Below, piece by piece: positions 7,967 to 17,127 of a stretch of 46,832 nt of DNA. The DNA lies in assembly GCA_951802115.1 (NCBI GenBank), contig CATOPL010000022.1, positions 1-46,832 of the forward strand, written 5' to 3'. The notes under the pieces were generated by a model, which ran no database searches, was not told the origin of the DNA, and saw only the letters and a program-made list of their open reading frames with translations. The position numbers were made by a program, and so were the translations under genes. Numbering within the stretch: position 1 is the stretch's first letter; every line of letters begins with the position of its first letter. Source of the stretch: an uncultured Lachnospiraceae bacterium (GTDB taxonomy: Bacteria; Bacillota; Clostridia; Lachnospirales; Lachnospiraceae).

Positions 7967-8500
7967 ATGAGCCACGAGGAGCTGGAAATGTGTATTGAGA
8001 TGTACGGAAAATGTATCTATTCTTTCTGCTGTCGACTTACAGGAAGCAGGCAGGAGGCGGATGATCTGTACCAGGATACGTTTCTGAAAATGGTGGAACT
8101 GCGGAGCAGGCTGGATGTAACGGAGAATCCGAAAAGTTATCTTTTATCGGTGGCTGTGAACTTATGGCGGAATGGACGCAGGAAATATGTAAGACGGATG
8201 AAGGTCACCGGTCCGGTGATTTCTGTGGAAGATACAGTGTTGGAAGTATCTTCTCAAGAACAGACACTGGAGGAACAGATGATCTCCGGCGAAGAGAAAA
8301 AGCTGGTTCAGAAATCGGTGAGCAGATTGCCTGAGAAATACAGACTTCCAATACTTTTATTTTATATGGAAGAATTGAAGATTTCCGAGATTTCGCTGAT
8401 TCTGAAGATTCCGGAAGGAACGATAAAAAGCCGGCTTTTCAAAGCAAAGAAGATGTTGAAAAAAGAACTGGAGGTTGTTTTAAATGAAAAAAGACATTGA
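7967..8500 (+). CDS. ECF-type RNA polymerase sigma factor (paralogue)
   Basis: This 177-residue protein aligns along its length with the sigma factor at 1110-1649: EELEMCIEMYGKCIYSFCCRLTG, then DLYQDTFLKMVELRSRLD, NPKSYLLS, LPEKYRLPI and EISLILKIPEGTIKSRLFKAKKMLKKEL. These mark regions 2 and 4. The open frame extends to 7790, but GGAGG sits nine bases before the ATG at 7967 and abuts the earlier ATG at 7958, as in the paralogue. The next gene overlaps it by 17 bases. A shared promoter-like motif upstream suggests that it activates its own operon. Confidence 0.87.
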   Translation: MSHEELEMCIEMYGKCIYSFCCRLTGSRQEADDLYQDTFLKMVELRSRLDVTENPKSYLLSVAVNLWRNGRRKYVRRMKVTGPVISVEDTVLEVSSQEQTLEEQMISGEEKKLVQKSVSRLPEKYRLPILLFYMEELKISEISLILKIPEGTIKSRLFKAKKMLKKELEVVLNEKRH

Positions 8501-9665
8501 TCGCATATTAAAACAGGCCCTTTCTCCGGAAGAAGAGCCGGACGTATGGCTCAATCAGAATATATTATATCAGGCAGAGGAGATGGCAAAGATGGCAAGA
8601 AAGAAAAAGAACAGGATCCCGGCGGCAATTACAGCGGCGGCGTTCACTCTGATGATCGGTTCTGCGGTAGTAGTGGCGGCTGCCAGATATCTGACACCCG
8701 GACAGATCGCCGAGAGGAATGAAGATCAGAAGCTTATGGAAGCTTTCCAGGGAGAGAACGCGGTATTCGTCAATGAAAGCCAGGAGTATGCGGGTTTCCG
8801 GGTGACGTTTTTGGGAGCGGTATCAGGGAAAAATATCAGCGAGTATCTGACAGAGGATCAGAAAGGTCAGGTGGAGGACAACCGATTCTATGCGGCGGTG
8901 GCTATCGAAAGGGCTGATGGCGCTCCCATGCCCGACACGAGCGACGAGGCTTACGGGGAAGAGCCGTTCTATGTGTCGCCGTATATTAAAGGACTGGAGC
9001 CGTGGAATTATGGTCTGATGAACATGGGAGGCGGATACAGTGAATTTGTGCAGGATGGAATTCAGTATCGTCTGCTGGATATGGAAAATATTGATATCTT
9101 TGCCGACAGGGGGCTTTATATCGGCGTAAGTTCCGGGACATTTTACGACAACGAGGCTTATCTTTTTGATGATGAAACCGGAGTAATCACGAGAAATGAG
9201 GCATATGAGAAAGTCAATGCGTTGTTCGATCTTCCTCTGGACCCGGCCAAGGGCGATCCTCAGGCAGCGGAGGCATTTTTAAAATCTATGGAAGAAAAGG
9301 CAGATTCCGATATCCCTGAGGAGATAAACGAACGGGATTCGGAGATTGAGGCATGGATCGATACATTTGAGGCGGAGCTTAAAGAAAGTAGGGTTAAAGA
9401 GGACGCAGAACGAATTGAATCCACCGTGCAGATCTGTAAATCCAATGGGGACGGCACGGCGAATTACTCCTATGATCTGGAGGACGAAGGCGGAGGAAGC
9501 GGCGTGATCTTTCTGGATGAAAGTTTTCCGGATCGAAAACCAGGAACCGCAGCGGTGATCGGCTATTCCTTCGACGAAGAAGGTCTGGAAAGCCTGAGAA
9601 TAGAAACTGCCGTCATGAACGAGGACGGTACAGTGACTTTTGCAGTGTATCGAATAAAGAGATAA
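8484..9665 (+). CDS. Membrane anti-sigma-like protein paired with the ECF factor
   Basis: The protein has 393 residues. The cytoplasmic N-terminus (MKKDIDRILKQALSPEEEP) resembles that of the anti-sigma-like protein at 1-1120. One membrane helix spans roughly residues 45-67 (PAAITAAAFTLMIGSAVVVAAA). The rest, rich in acidic residues, should lie outside the membrane. The overlap with the sigma gene implies coupled translation. Its likely role is to hold the sigma factor until an envelope signal is sensed. This is inference from architecture and context; the family name is not certain for this copy. Confidence 0.75.
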   Translation: MKKDIDRILKQALSPEEEPDVWLNQNILYQAEEMAKMARKKKNRIPAAITAAAFTLMIGSAVVVAAARYLTPGQIAERNEDQKLMEAFQGENAVFVNESQEYAGFRVTFLGAVSGKNISEYLTEDQKGQVEDNRFYAAVAIERADGAPMPDTSDEAYGEEPFYVSPYIKGLEPWNYGLMNMGGGYSEFVQDGIQYRLLDMENIDIFADRGLYIGVSSGTFYDNEAYLFDDETGVITRNEAYEKVNALFDLPLDPAKGDPQAAEAFLKSMEEKADSDIPEEINERDSEIEAWIDTFEAELKESRVKEDAERIESTVQICKSNGDGTANYSYDLEDEGGGSGVIFLDESFPDRKPGTAAVIGYSFDEEGLESLRIETAVMNEDGTVTFAVYRIKR

Positions 9666-9701
9666 TTTGACGAAATGGATCTGGAACATTAAGACAGCAG
9701 G

Positions 9702-9732
9702 CCGGGAATCTAAAACAGATTCCCGGTCTTAA
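9702..9732 (+). terminator. Terminator of the ECF operon
   Basis: CCGGGAATCT pairs with AGATTCCCGG around an AAAAC loop, followed by TCTTAATT. Confidence 0.8.
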
Positions 9733-9756
9733 TTGTTAGGGCATGGCCCTAACAAT
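9732..9756. repeat. Near-perfect palindrome
   Basis: TTGTTAGGGC and GCCCTAACAA flank a three-base centre. It lies between two terminator hairpins. It could be a third hairpin of a compound terminator or a protein-binding site. Confidence 0.5.
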
Positions 9757-9759
9757 CAG

Positions 9760-9790
9760 AGGCATCGGCAAACGCCGGTGTCTTTTTGCA
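9760..9790 (+). terminator. Second terminator before the MMPL operon
   Basis: GGCATCGGC pairs with GCCGGTGTC (with G-T pairs) around AAAC and is followed by TTTTT. Confidence 0.6.
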
Positions 9791-9848
9791 TGTTTTCAGT
9801 CAGAACACCAATATCCTCAATAAAATTATTAAAAATTTGAAAACAATA

Positions 9849-9877
9849 TTGACTATCCGTCATTTTTGTAGTATAAC
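9849..9877 (+). promoter_or_regulatory. Promoter of the MMPL-lipoprotein operon
   Basis: TTGACT (9849-9854) and TATAAC (9872-9877) are separated by 17 bases. One palindrome overlaps the -35 and another lies just past the -10, so this is a regulated promoter. Confidence 0.75.
9850..9862. promoter_or_regulatory. TetR-style operator 1
   Basis: TGAC-TATCC-GTCA is a palindrome with a five-base centre overlapping the -35 box. Read from the opposite strand, the second palindrome (9893-9905) differs from it at one position only. Confidence 0.6.
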
Positions 9878-9892
9878 ATATAATATCAAAAA

Positions 9893-9905
9893 TGACCGAT
9901 AGTCA
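9893..9905. promoter_or_regulatory. TetR-style operator 2
   Basis: TGAC-CGATA-GTCA lies just downstream of the -10, centred 43 bases (about four helical turns) from operator 1. Binding at both would block the promoter. Confidence 0.6.
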
Positions 9906-9961
9906 TTTTTAGACAACTTATTTACAGAGCTGTCATACAGGTAATATGAAAGGTGAGAAAA

Positions 9962-12070
9962 ATGAAACAGATAGGAAAGTTTATTGCAAGACGTAAGATA
10001 TCTATCGTACTCATTGCATTCCTGCTGCTGATTCCATCTGCACTCGGGTTCATTGCTACAAAGGTTAACTATGATATTCTGAGTTATCTGCCGGATTCGC
10101 TGGAAACGGTGGCAGGGCAGGATATTATGGTAGAGGAATTCGGTATGGGGGCGTTTTCCATGGTCGTCGTGGACGGGATGGAAAAGAAGGACGTTGTAAC
10201 GCTGGAGGAAAAGATCGAGTCTATTGATCATGTGGAAAAGGTACTGTGGTACGATGATTTTGCAGGGATTGACGTACCGGTCAGTATGATTCCGCAGTCA
10301 GTTGCGGATGCGCTTTTTCAGGGAGAATCTACGATGATGATTGTGTTGTTCGATCAGACGACATCGGCGGAGACGACGATGGAGGCGATCGAGGAGATGC
10401 GCGCGCAGGTGGGGCAGCAGTGTTTTATCAGCGGCATGAGCGGGATTGTCACAGATATTAAAAACCTGGCTATGAAGGAGATTCCGGGGTATGTCATGGT
10501 AGCCAGTCTTCTTTCACTGCTGGTTCTGATCCTGACGACAGATTCTTTTGCAGTTCCCTTTATTTTCCTGACCAGTATTGGTCTGGCCGTGGCTTACAAT
10601 ATGGGAAGCAATTTGTTTCTGGGCGACGTCTCTTACATCACACAGGCTCTGGTAGCAGTTCTGCAGCTGGGGGTTACGACAGATTATTCTATCTTTCTTT
10701 TGCACAGCTATGAAGAATGTAAGCCAAAATACAAGAATCGGGACGACGCTATGGCGGAGGCGATCAGCGAGACCTTTGTATCTGTTATGGGAAGTTCTCT
10801 GACAACGATCGCAGGTTTTGCGGCTCTGATTTTCATGACCTTTGCTTTGGGAGAAAATCTGGGAATCGTTATGATCAAAGGCGTAATCATCGGTGTGCTT
10901 TGTTGTGTGACGGTGCTTCCGGCGATGGTGCTGCTTTTTGAAAAACAGATTATGAAATTCCGGCACCGGTCTTTTTTTCCGGATACGGGAAAGCTGTCAG
11001 ATTTTATCCGCAGATTTTACTGGGTGTGGATTCTTCTTTTTCTGATCGTATTCGTTCCGGCCTACCACGGTAATAATGAAGTGGAGCTGTATTACAATAT
11101 TGATACCGGGCTTCCTGATGATCTGGACAGTGCGGTCGCTAATGAAAAACTGAAAAATACGTTTGATATGAGTAACGTACATATTCTTCTGATGAACAGC
11201 GGAAACAGTGCCAAAGACAAAGCCAGTATGATTCAGGAGATTGAAAAAGTGGACGGCGTGGACTGGGCGCTTGGCATTCAGTCGGCAGTGGGAGGAGGAA
11301 TTCCGGAATCCATGCTTCCAAGAAAATTGACGTCTACATTGAAATCAGAAAATTATGAGATGGTTTTTATCTGTTCGCAGTACAGTTCAGCGACGGCTCT
11401 ATGTAATGCGCAGATTGCAAGAATCAATGAGATTGTAAAAAAATATGATGATACGGCAATGGTGATCGGAGAGGCGCCGCTGATGAAAGATCTGGAGGAT
11501 GTGACCAGTGTCGACCTGATGACAGTAAATACATTATCCATACTGGCGATTTTCCTGATTGTAATGATTGTGTTTAAATCGTTCAGCCTTCCGTTTATTC
11601 TGGTAACGACCATAGAATTTTCCATCTTTGTAAATATGGCTTTTTCTTATTACAGAGGGATCAGTCAGGCATTTGTGGCTCCCATTGTAGTAGGTACGAT
11701 TCAGCTGGGCGCTACTGTGGATTATGCGATTCTGATGACGAACCGGTATAAAGATGAAAGGATGGCCGGAAAAAATAAAAAAGAGGCCATAGAAATTGCA
11801 CACAAAACTTCATTCCACTCGATCATCACCAGTGCGTTCAGTCTTTTCGCCTCGACGATCGGTGTGGCGATGTATTCAAATATTGATATGATTAAATCTA
11901 TTGTAATTCTGCTGGCACGGGGGGCGCTGATCAGTATGGCGATCGTACTTTTGCTGCTGCCGTCATTCTTTCTGGTGTTTGACAGACTGATCTGCTGCAC
12001 GACGATGGGGATGAAGAAGTGTCTGAAACAGCAAAGCATAGAGACTGGAGGCGGAGAAAATGAAAAATAA
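9962..12070 (+). CDS. MMPL/RND-type exporter
   Basis: The protein has about 702 residues and twelve predicted membrane helices in the usual 1+5, 1+5 arrangement. The first follows a basic N-terminus (SIVLIAFLLLIPSALGFIA). Two blocks around ALVAVLQLGVTTDYSIFLLHSYEE and IVVGTIQLGATVDYAILMTNRYKDE carry the conserved GxTxDY motif of MMPL proteins, with two outer domains between. Such proteins export lipids or hydrophobic molecules using the proton gradient. I start at the ATG at 9962, with AGGTGAG upstream; a GTG at 9953 overlaps that site. The next gene overlaps the end by 11 bases, so the lipoprotein is probably a partner. Confidence 0.9.
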   Translation: MKQIGKFIARRKISIVLIAFLLLIPSALGFIATKVNYDILSYLPDSLETVAGQDIMVEEFGMGAFSMVVVDGMEKKDVVTLEEKIESIDHVEKVLWYDDFAGIDVPVSMIPQSVADALFQGESTMMIVLFDQTTSAETTMEAIEEMRAQVGQQCFISGMSGIVTDIKNLAMKEIPGYVMVASLLSLLVLILTTDSFAVPFIFLTSIGLAVAYNMGSNLFLGDVSYITQALVAVLQLGVTTDYSIFLLHSYEECKPKYKNRDDAMAEAISETFVSVMGSSLTTIAGFAALIFMTFALGENLGIVMIKGVIIGVLCCVTVLPAMVLLFEKQIMKFRHRSFFPDTGKLSDFIRRFYWVWILLFLIVFVPAYHGNNEVELYYNIDTGLPDDLDSAVANEKLKNTFDMSNVHILLMNSGNSAKDKASMIQEIEKVDGVDWALGIQSAVGGGIPESMLPRKLTSTLKSENYEMVFICSQYSSATALCNAQIARINEIVKKYDDTAMVIGEAPLMKDLEDVTSVDLMTVNTLSILAIFLIVMIVFKSFSLPFILVTTIEFSIFVNMAFSYYRGISQAFVAPIVVGTIQLGATVDYAILMTNRYKDERMAGKNKKEAIEIAHKTSFHSIITSAFSLFASTIGVAMYSNIDMIKSIVILLARGALISMAIVLLLLPSFFLVFDRLICCTTMGMKKCLKQQSIETGGGENEK

Positions 12071-15000
12071 AAAATTATTAAGCATGGGATTGACGGTTGT
12101 GCTGGGCGTTTCTGTCTGCGGATGCAGCAATCAAACAGAGACTGTGAAAGAGACGGCAGGAGAAATATTGGAAGAGACGACAAAAGAAACGTCTGAAGCC
12201 ACTGAGATCGCGGAAAAAGCAGTAAGCCGGTCAGTAGGTGGAAATGTAGAGAAAGAGGAGACGGTCTACGTAAATACAGATGCCGGCGGAAAAGTAAAAG
12301 AGATCACTGTCAGCAGTTGGCTGAAAAACGGTTCCGGCGCTGCAAAGCTTACGGATGTTACGAAGCTGATGGATGTGATCAATGTCAAAGGTGATGAGAC
12401 CTTTACGAAGGATGGAGATACGTACATCTGGGCAGCAGAAGGCAATGATATTTATTATCAGGGTGTGACATCTAAAGCTTTGCCGGTGGATGTAAAAGTG
12501 ACCTATTATCTCGATGATGAGAACGTCGATCCCAGGGAACTGGCCGGAAAAAGCGGCAGAGTTAAGATTCGTTTTGACTATGAAAATCATAGCAGACAGC
12601 AGACGACGATCGGAGGGAAAGAAGCAGAAGTGTGCGTGCCGTTTGTAGCGGCCAGCACTTTGATTCTGGATTCCGACCGGTTTGTCAACGTGGAGGTAGA
12701 GAACGGAAAGATTCTCTCAGACGGAAAAAATACCATCGTGGCGGGCGTAGCGATGCCTGGACTGTATGACAGTCTGGATCTTCTGAATCTGGAAGGTTTT
12801 GAGGATATAGATATTCCGGAATATGTGGAAGTGACGGCAGATGTGACAGATTTTGAGCTGGCCATGACGGCCACGGTGCTGATGCCGGATGTGTTCGGTA
12901 AGCTGAATACGGATGATATGGGCGGTTTTGATGATCTGAAAGATGATATTGAAGAACTGAATGATGCGACTTATGAGCTGATCGACGGCTGTATTGAGCT
13001 GGATGATGGAGTTCAGGAGATGAAAGATAATATGCCGGATCTGTGGGATGGGGCCGTAGAGCTGGACGATGGGGCCGCAGAACTGAATGACGGAGCCTGG
13101 GAACTGGACGACGGAGCGCAGGATCTGAAAGACGGGGCAGAAAAATTGAATGACGGAGCGAAGGACATCCGGCAGGGAGCCAAGGAGCTGGATCAAGGTA
13201 CAGGCACACTTCAGACCGGAATCGGGCTTCTGAATGATCAGATGCCGAAGCTTGCAGGCGGTGCGAATATGTTGGCAGACGGGCTTCAATCCATTCAGGA
13301 CCCGATGATGCTGGGACCGGACGGTCAAAGCGGTGATGCAGAGCATCCTTATATTAAAACCAGTGTCGGACATCTGAAGAATGGGGTCGATCGGTTGACG
13401 ACAGGGGTCAGTACTATGGGAAGCTCACTGGAACAGGCCATTGTAGACAATCAGAAGGAAATGCAGGAGAGCCAGAAAGAGGTAATTCTGCTGACAGACG
13501 AGTTGAAAAAAGCAGTCGGAGAGGCTGAAACGCTACAGGGGCAGCTGGCGGAACTGGCGGTGCAGGCAGGAATGCTTTCATTGGAAAGCAGTGCAGAACA
13601 GAAGAAGACAGCGGAAGGACCGGTTCCGTCGGAGCAGACAACTGAGGATAACCCGGGCGGGTCAGATGCTGTTTGGGAAGGCGAAAACGAATCCACGGCT
13701 GAAGGAAATGAAAACGTCCCGGGGACAGCTTCAGGGAACGAAAACGGGTCAGACGTTGCGAAGGGAGATGAAAGCATCTCAGGAGCGGCTCCCGAGAGCA
13801 GGGACGAATCGAGCGTTGAAGAGAACGAAAACGTCCCGGGACCAGCTTCAGGGAACGAAAACGAGTCAACCACTGCGAAAGGAGATGAAAGCATCTCAGG
13901 AGCGGCTCCCGAGAGCAGGGACGAATCGAGCGTTGAAGAGAACGAAAACGTCCCGGGACCGGCTGAAGGAAATGAAAATGAATCAAGCGCTGCGGAGGGA
14001 GATGAAAATACCTCAGAAACAGCTTCAGGGAATGAAAACGAGTCAGCCGCTGCGAAGGGAGATGAAAACACCTCGGGAACATCTTCAGGGAATGAAAATG
14101 AATCCACGACTGAAGGAAATGAAAACGTCCCGGGACCGGCTTCTGAGAACAGGGACGAATCAACGGCTGTAAAGGAAAATGAAAGCAGTGCAGATACGGT
14201 ATCTGCATCAGAAGACGCAGTTGAAGAACAGGAAATGTCAGAGTTTGCCCGGAGCTATCTGGAAAGTCTGGGCGAAGCTGACGGAATGACTTCCATGGGC
14301 ATGGTCTTGATGGCGGATGCAAGGCAGGGAACGGGTGTCTCTGATCCGGCAGCTGTTATTGAGAAATACAAAAAAGTAGTAGCTCTGCAGACGGAGCTGA
14401 TCTGGAAACTAAATGAGATCACAGAGCTGCAAAATCAGCTTCGCGAGGCCGCAACGGACTATGCAGGGCTTGTGGGGGCTGATACGGCTTTAAAACAGGT
14501 TTCAGGTCAGCTAAACAGCAGTGCAGATGCAGAACAGCTTATGCAGCTGACAGAAGGCATGGCGGCTCTGGAGAGCTCTGTCGGGCAGATTTATGACGGA
14601 ATTGCTCTTATTAACAGTCAAATGGGAACTTTGACGGGCGGCGCGGCAGAACTGCAGCAAGGAGTCGGCAATCTGAAAGTCGGTGCAGACGCACTGAAAA
14701 ATGGTACGGAGAAGCTTTATCAGGGCGGGGTTGACTTAAGAGAAGGTACAAAAGAGCTGTATGAAGGCGCCGAGGAGCTCAAAGATGGTACGGAGGAGCT
14801 CAAAGACGGCACCGGAGAACTCAAAGACGGTACACGGGAGCTTAGAGACGGAGTCGTAGATCTGGTAGACGGAGTGGATGAACTCAAAGACGGTACCAAG
14901 GAACTGCTGGACGGCGTGCATGAGTACAACGACGACGGTATCCGGAAACTGTATGATGCGGTAAATGTGGATCTTCAGAATCTGAGGGACCGCGTGGATG

Positions 15001-15116
15001 CGATCTCAGAACTGTCAGCTGCTTACCAGAGCTTCTCCGGCAAAAGTGACGAGATTGAAGGAAGCGTGAAATTTATTATCGAGACCGAAGCGATTGAGCT
15101 GGAGGAATCGGACTGA
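12060..15116 (+). CDS. Large heptad-repeat lipoprotein partnered with the MMPL exporter
   Basis: The 1018-residue protein has a lipoprotein-type signal (LSMGLTVVLGVSVCGCSN; C22 the likely lipid site). Residues about 60-270 form a globular domain. About 290-420 and 870-975 are arrays of the xxxLxxG heptad (ELxDGAxELxDGA, LKDGTEELKDG), a repeat known from exporter-associated envelope proteins such as the YhgE/Pip group. Coiled-coil segments flank a low-complexity linker (about 525-720) rich in GNENES and ESRDES. There is no C-terminal membrane helix. I infer an extended outer-face scaffold for the MMPL exporter, with which it overlaps by 11 bases. Confidence 0.8.
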   Translation: MKNKKLLSMGLTVVLGVSVCGCSNQTETVKETAGEILEETTKETSEATEIAEKAVSRSVGGNVEKEETVYVNTDAGGKVKEITVSSWLKNGSGAAKLTDVTKLMDVINVKGDETFTKDGDTYIWAAEGNDIYYQGVTSKALPVDVKVTYYLDDENVDPRELAGKSGRVKIRFDYENHSRQQTTIGGKEAEVCVPFVAASTLILDSDRFVNVEVENGKILSDGKNTIVAGVAMPGLYDSLDLLNLEGFEDIDIPEYVEVTADVTDFELAMTATVLMPDVFGKLNTDDMGGFDDLKDDIEELNDATYELIDGCIELDDGVQEMKDNMPDLWDGAVELDDGAAELNDGAWELDDGAQDLKDGAEKLNDGAKDIRQGAKELDQGTGTLQTGIGLLNDQMPKLAGGANMLADGLQSIQDPMMLGPDGQSGDAEHPYIKTSVGHLKNGVDRLTTGVSTMGSSLEQAIVDNQKEMQESQKEVILLTDELKKAVGEAETLQGQLAELAVQAGMLSLESSAEQKKTAEGPVPSEQTTEDNPGGSDAVWEGENESTAEGNENVPGTASGNENGSDVAKGDESISGAAPESRDESSVEENENVPGPASGNENESTTAKGDESISGAAPESRDESSVEENENVPGPAEGNENESSAAEGDENTSETASGNENESAAAKGDENTSGTSSGNENESTTEGNENVPGPASENRDESTAVKENESSADTVSASEDAVEEQEMSEFARSYLESLGEADGMTSMGMVLMADARQGTGVSDPAAVIEKYKKVVALQTELIWKLNEITELQNQLREAATDYAGLVGADTALKQVSGQLNSSADAEQLMQLTEGMAALESSVGQIYDGIALINSQMGTLTGGAAELQQGVGNLKVGADALKNGTEKLYQGGVDLREGTKELYEGAEELKDGTEELKDGTGELKDGTRELRDGVVDLVDGVDELKDGTKELLDGVHEYNDDGIRKLYDAVNVDLQNLRDRVDAISELSAAYQSFSGKSDEIEGSVKFIIETEAIELEESD
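13764..13962 (+). repeat. 117-bp tandem repeat inside the lipoprotein linker
   Basis: A unit starting GGAGATGAAAGCATCTC at 13764 recurs at 13881. It is identical for about 80 bases before diverging. The unit length is 39 codons, so gain or loss of copies keeps the frame. Shorter degenerate copies continue to about 14160. Confidence 0.85.
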
Positions 15117-15233
15117 ATCAGTTTTCAGGCGGACATGTGGCATGTTATTGGAATATAGCTGATAAAAGCCGCAGTTCCGATCGGAATTCAAAGACCGTAA
15201 TGCTTTTACGATAAGTAAAAAGGCAAAAATTTT

Positions 15234-15264
15234 GGCAAGACCGCTTCTGCGGCCTTGCCGTTTT
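15234..15264. terminator. Bidirectional terminator
   Basis: GGCAAGACCGC pairs with GCGGCCTTGCC around TTCT, followed by GTTTT. Read on the minus strand, the stem is followed by AAAATTTTT, so it can also end the ABC-F transcript. Confidence 0.75.
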
Positions 15265-15307
15265 ACAGAACAGAAAGATTTTTCTATTTTGTTACTAATC
15301 TGACGAA

Positions 15308-16948
15308 TCAGTCATCTTCCTCCGCAAATTTATTACTTGTATATACGGTACGTTTTCTCGCCATCTCGTCGCTTTCCAGATATTCGTCATATGTTGTAAT
15401 TTTGTCGATGATTGTGCCGTTTGGCAAAATCTCGATGATCCGGTTGGCTGTGGTCTGAACGATTTGATGGTCACGGGAGGAGAACAGAAGCACGCCCGGG
15501 AATTTCATCATACCGTTGTTAAGGGCGGTGATGGATTCCATATCCAGGTGGTCCGTGGGTTCGTCCAGGATCAGCACGTTGGCGCCGGAGATCATAAGCT
15601 TACTGAGCATACAGCGTACTTTTTCACCTCCGGAAAGAATTCGTACTTTCTTGACGCCGTCTTCACCGGCAAAAAGCATTCTTCCGAGGAAGCCGCGCAC
15701 ATAGGTCACATCCTTGATCTCCGAGTACTGGGTCAGCCAGTCGACGATGATATCGTCGTTGTCGAATTCTTTTGAATTATCTTTTGGAAAATAGGACTGG
15801 GAAGTGGTGACGCCCCATTTATAATTTCCTTCGTCCGGTTCCATTTCCCCAGCCAGGATTTTAAAGAGTGTGGTTTTGGCAAACTCGTTGCTTCCCACGA
15901 AAGCTACTTTATCATCATGTCCCAGAATAAAGGAGACATTGTCCAGCACCTTGACACCGTCGATGGTCTTGGAGATGCCTTCTACAGTCAATACTTCGTT
16001 GCCGATCTCTCGGTTGGGACGGAAATCGATGTAAGGATATTTCCGGCTGGAAGGACGGATCTCGTCCAGCTGAATCTTCTCCAGCGCTTTTTTTCTGGAA
16101 GTCGCCTGTTTGGATTTGGAAGCGTTGGCAGAGAAACGGGAGATGAATTCCTGTAATTCTTTGATCTTTTCTTCCTTTTTCTTATTTGCCTCTTTCATCT
16201 GACGGATCATCAGCTGGCTGGATTCATACCAGAAGTCATAGTTTCCGGCATAAAGCTGAATCTTGCCGTAGTCGATATCTGCGGTGTGAGTACATACTTT
16301 ATTTAAAAAATAACGGTCATGGGAGACCACGATGACTGTATTGTCAAAATTGATCAGGAACTCTTCGAGCCAGGCGATGGCGTCGAGATCCAGATGGTTG
16401 GTCGGCTCATCGAGGAGCAAGATGTCCGGATTGCCGAACAGGGCCTGTGCCAGCAGGATCTTGACCTTCTGAGCGCCGGTCAGATCTTTCATGAGAGAAT
16501 AATGAAATTCTGTCTCAATCCCCAGACCGTTTAGCAGGGTGGAGGCGTCGGATTCTGCTTCCCAGCCGTCCATATCTGCAAATTCTGCTTCCAGTTCGCT
16601 GGCGCGGATTCCGTCTGCATCGGTAAAGTCTTCCTTTGCGTAGATGGCGTTCTTTTCTTTCATGATTTCATAGAGTCTTGCGTTTCCCATGATGACCGTA
16701 TCCATGACCGGATATTCGTCGTACTGGAAATGGTCCTGTTTCAGGAATGAGAGACGCTGTCCGGGAGTGACAGCGATTTCGCCGCTGGTAGAATCCAGTT
16801 CACCTGAAAGGATCTTCAGAAACGTGGATTTTCCGGCGCCGTTAGCGCCGATAAGCCCATAGCAGTTTCCTTCCGTGAATTTTATATTCACGTCTTCAAA
16901 GAGGGCTTTTTTGCCCAGACGGAGCGTTACATTATTTGCACTGATCAT
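15308..16948 (-). CDS. ABC-F family ATPase (YbiT-like)
   Basis: The protein has 546 residues and two ATP-binding domains with no membrane segment, as in ABC-F translation factors. Domain 1 has GANGAGKST, LTGAQ in place of LSGGQ, and DEPTNHLD. Domain 2 has GSNEFAKTT as its P-loop, LSGGEK, and DEPTDHLD. The linker (EANKKKEEKIKELQEF...SKSKQATSRKKALEKI) is the basic P-site tRNA interaction motif. The odd domain 2 P-loop is, from memory, shared by Clostridia relatives of YbiT. It probably acts on stalled ribosomes; antibiotic resistance is not implied. It is monocistronic. Confidence 0.9.
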   Translation of the reverse strand: MISANNVTLRLGKKALFEDVNIKFTEGNCYGLIGANGAGKSTFLKILSGELDSTSGEIAVTPGQRLSFLKQDHFQYDEYPVMDTVIMGNARLYEIMKEKNAIYAKEDFTDADGIRASELEAEFADMDGWEAESDASTLLNGLGIETEFHYSLMKDLTGAQKVKILLAQALFGNPDILLLDEPTNHLDLDAIAWLEEFLINFDNTVIVVSHDRYFLNKVCTHTADIDYGKIQLYAGNYDFWYESSQLMIRQMKEANKKKEEKIKELQEFISRFSANASKSKQATSRKKALEKIQLDEIRPSSRKYPYIDFRPNREIGNEVLTVEGISKTIDGVKVLDNVSFILGHDDKVAFVGSNEFAKTTLFKILAGEMEPDEGNYKWGVTTSQSYFPKDNSKEFDNDDIIVDWLTQYSEIKDVTYVRGFLGRMLFAGEDGVKKVRILSGGEKVRCMLSKLMISGANVLILDEPTDHLDMESITALNNGMMKFPGVLLFSSRDHQIVQTTANRIIEILPNGTIIDKITTYDEYLESDEMARKRTVYTSNKFAEEDD

Positions 16949-16997
16949 AAGCTGAACCTTTCTGTTAAATTCATTTCCTTATTTTACATCACGTTAT

Positions 16998-17025
16998 ATT
17001 GTAACGGAAAATTTCTTTTTTGCAA
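16998..17025 (-). promoter_or_regulatory. Promoter of the ABC-F gene
   Basis: On the minus strand TTGCAA and TACAAT are 16 bases apart, about 50 bases from the start codon. Confidence 0.5.
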
Positions 17026-17054
17026 GTATTTTTATGATTTTCCTAAAAATGTGC

Positions 17055-17083
17055 TTTAGAAATAAGGAAGATTGTGGTATGAT
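17055..17083 (+). promoter_or_regulatory. Promoter of glgA
   Basis: TTTAGA and TATGAT are separated by 17 bases, 45 bases upstream of the start codon. Confidence 0.55.
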
Positions 17084-17127
17084 ATGAATATCAAAATACT
17101 TCTTAAATTTATGGGAGGGGTTCATCA

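Noticed and set aside
13414..14322. Long minus-strand and alternate-frame ORFs over the lipoprotein linker
   Set aside because: They arise because the tandem repeat keeps all frames free of stops. They lack ribosome sites, and their composition is that of a shadow.
14720..14929. Short minus-strand serine-rich frame
   Set aside because: Complement of the heptad repeat of the lipoprotein; no independent evidence.
15917..16534. Plus-strand frames inside the ABC-F gene
   Set aside because: Antisense shadows of a clear gene with intact motifs; no start signals.
15308..16948. ABC-F second P-loop GSNEFAKTT as a broken ATP site
   Set aside because: From memory this variant is shared by Clostridia YbiT relatives, and the other ATPase motifs are intact, so it is unlikely to be damage.
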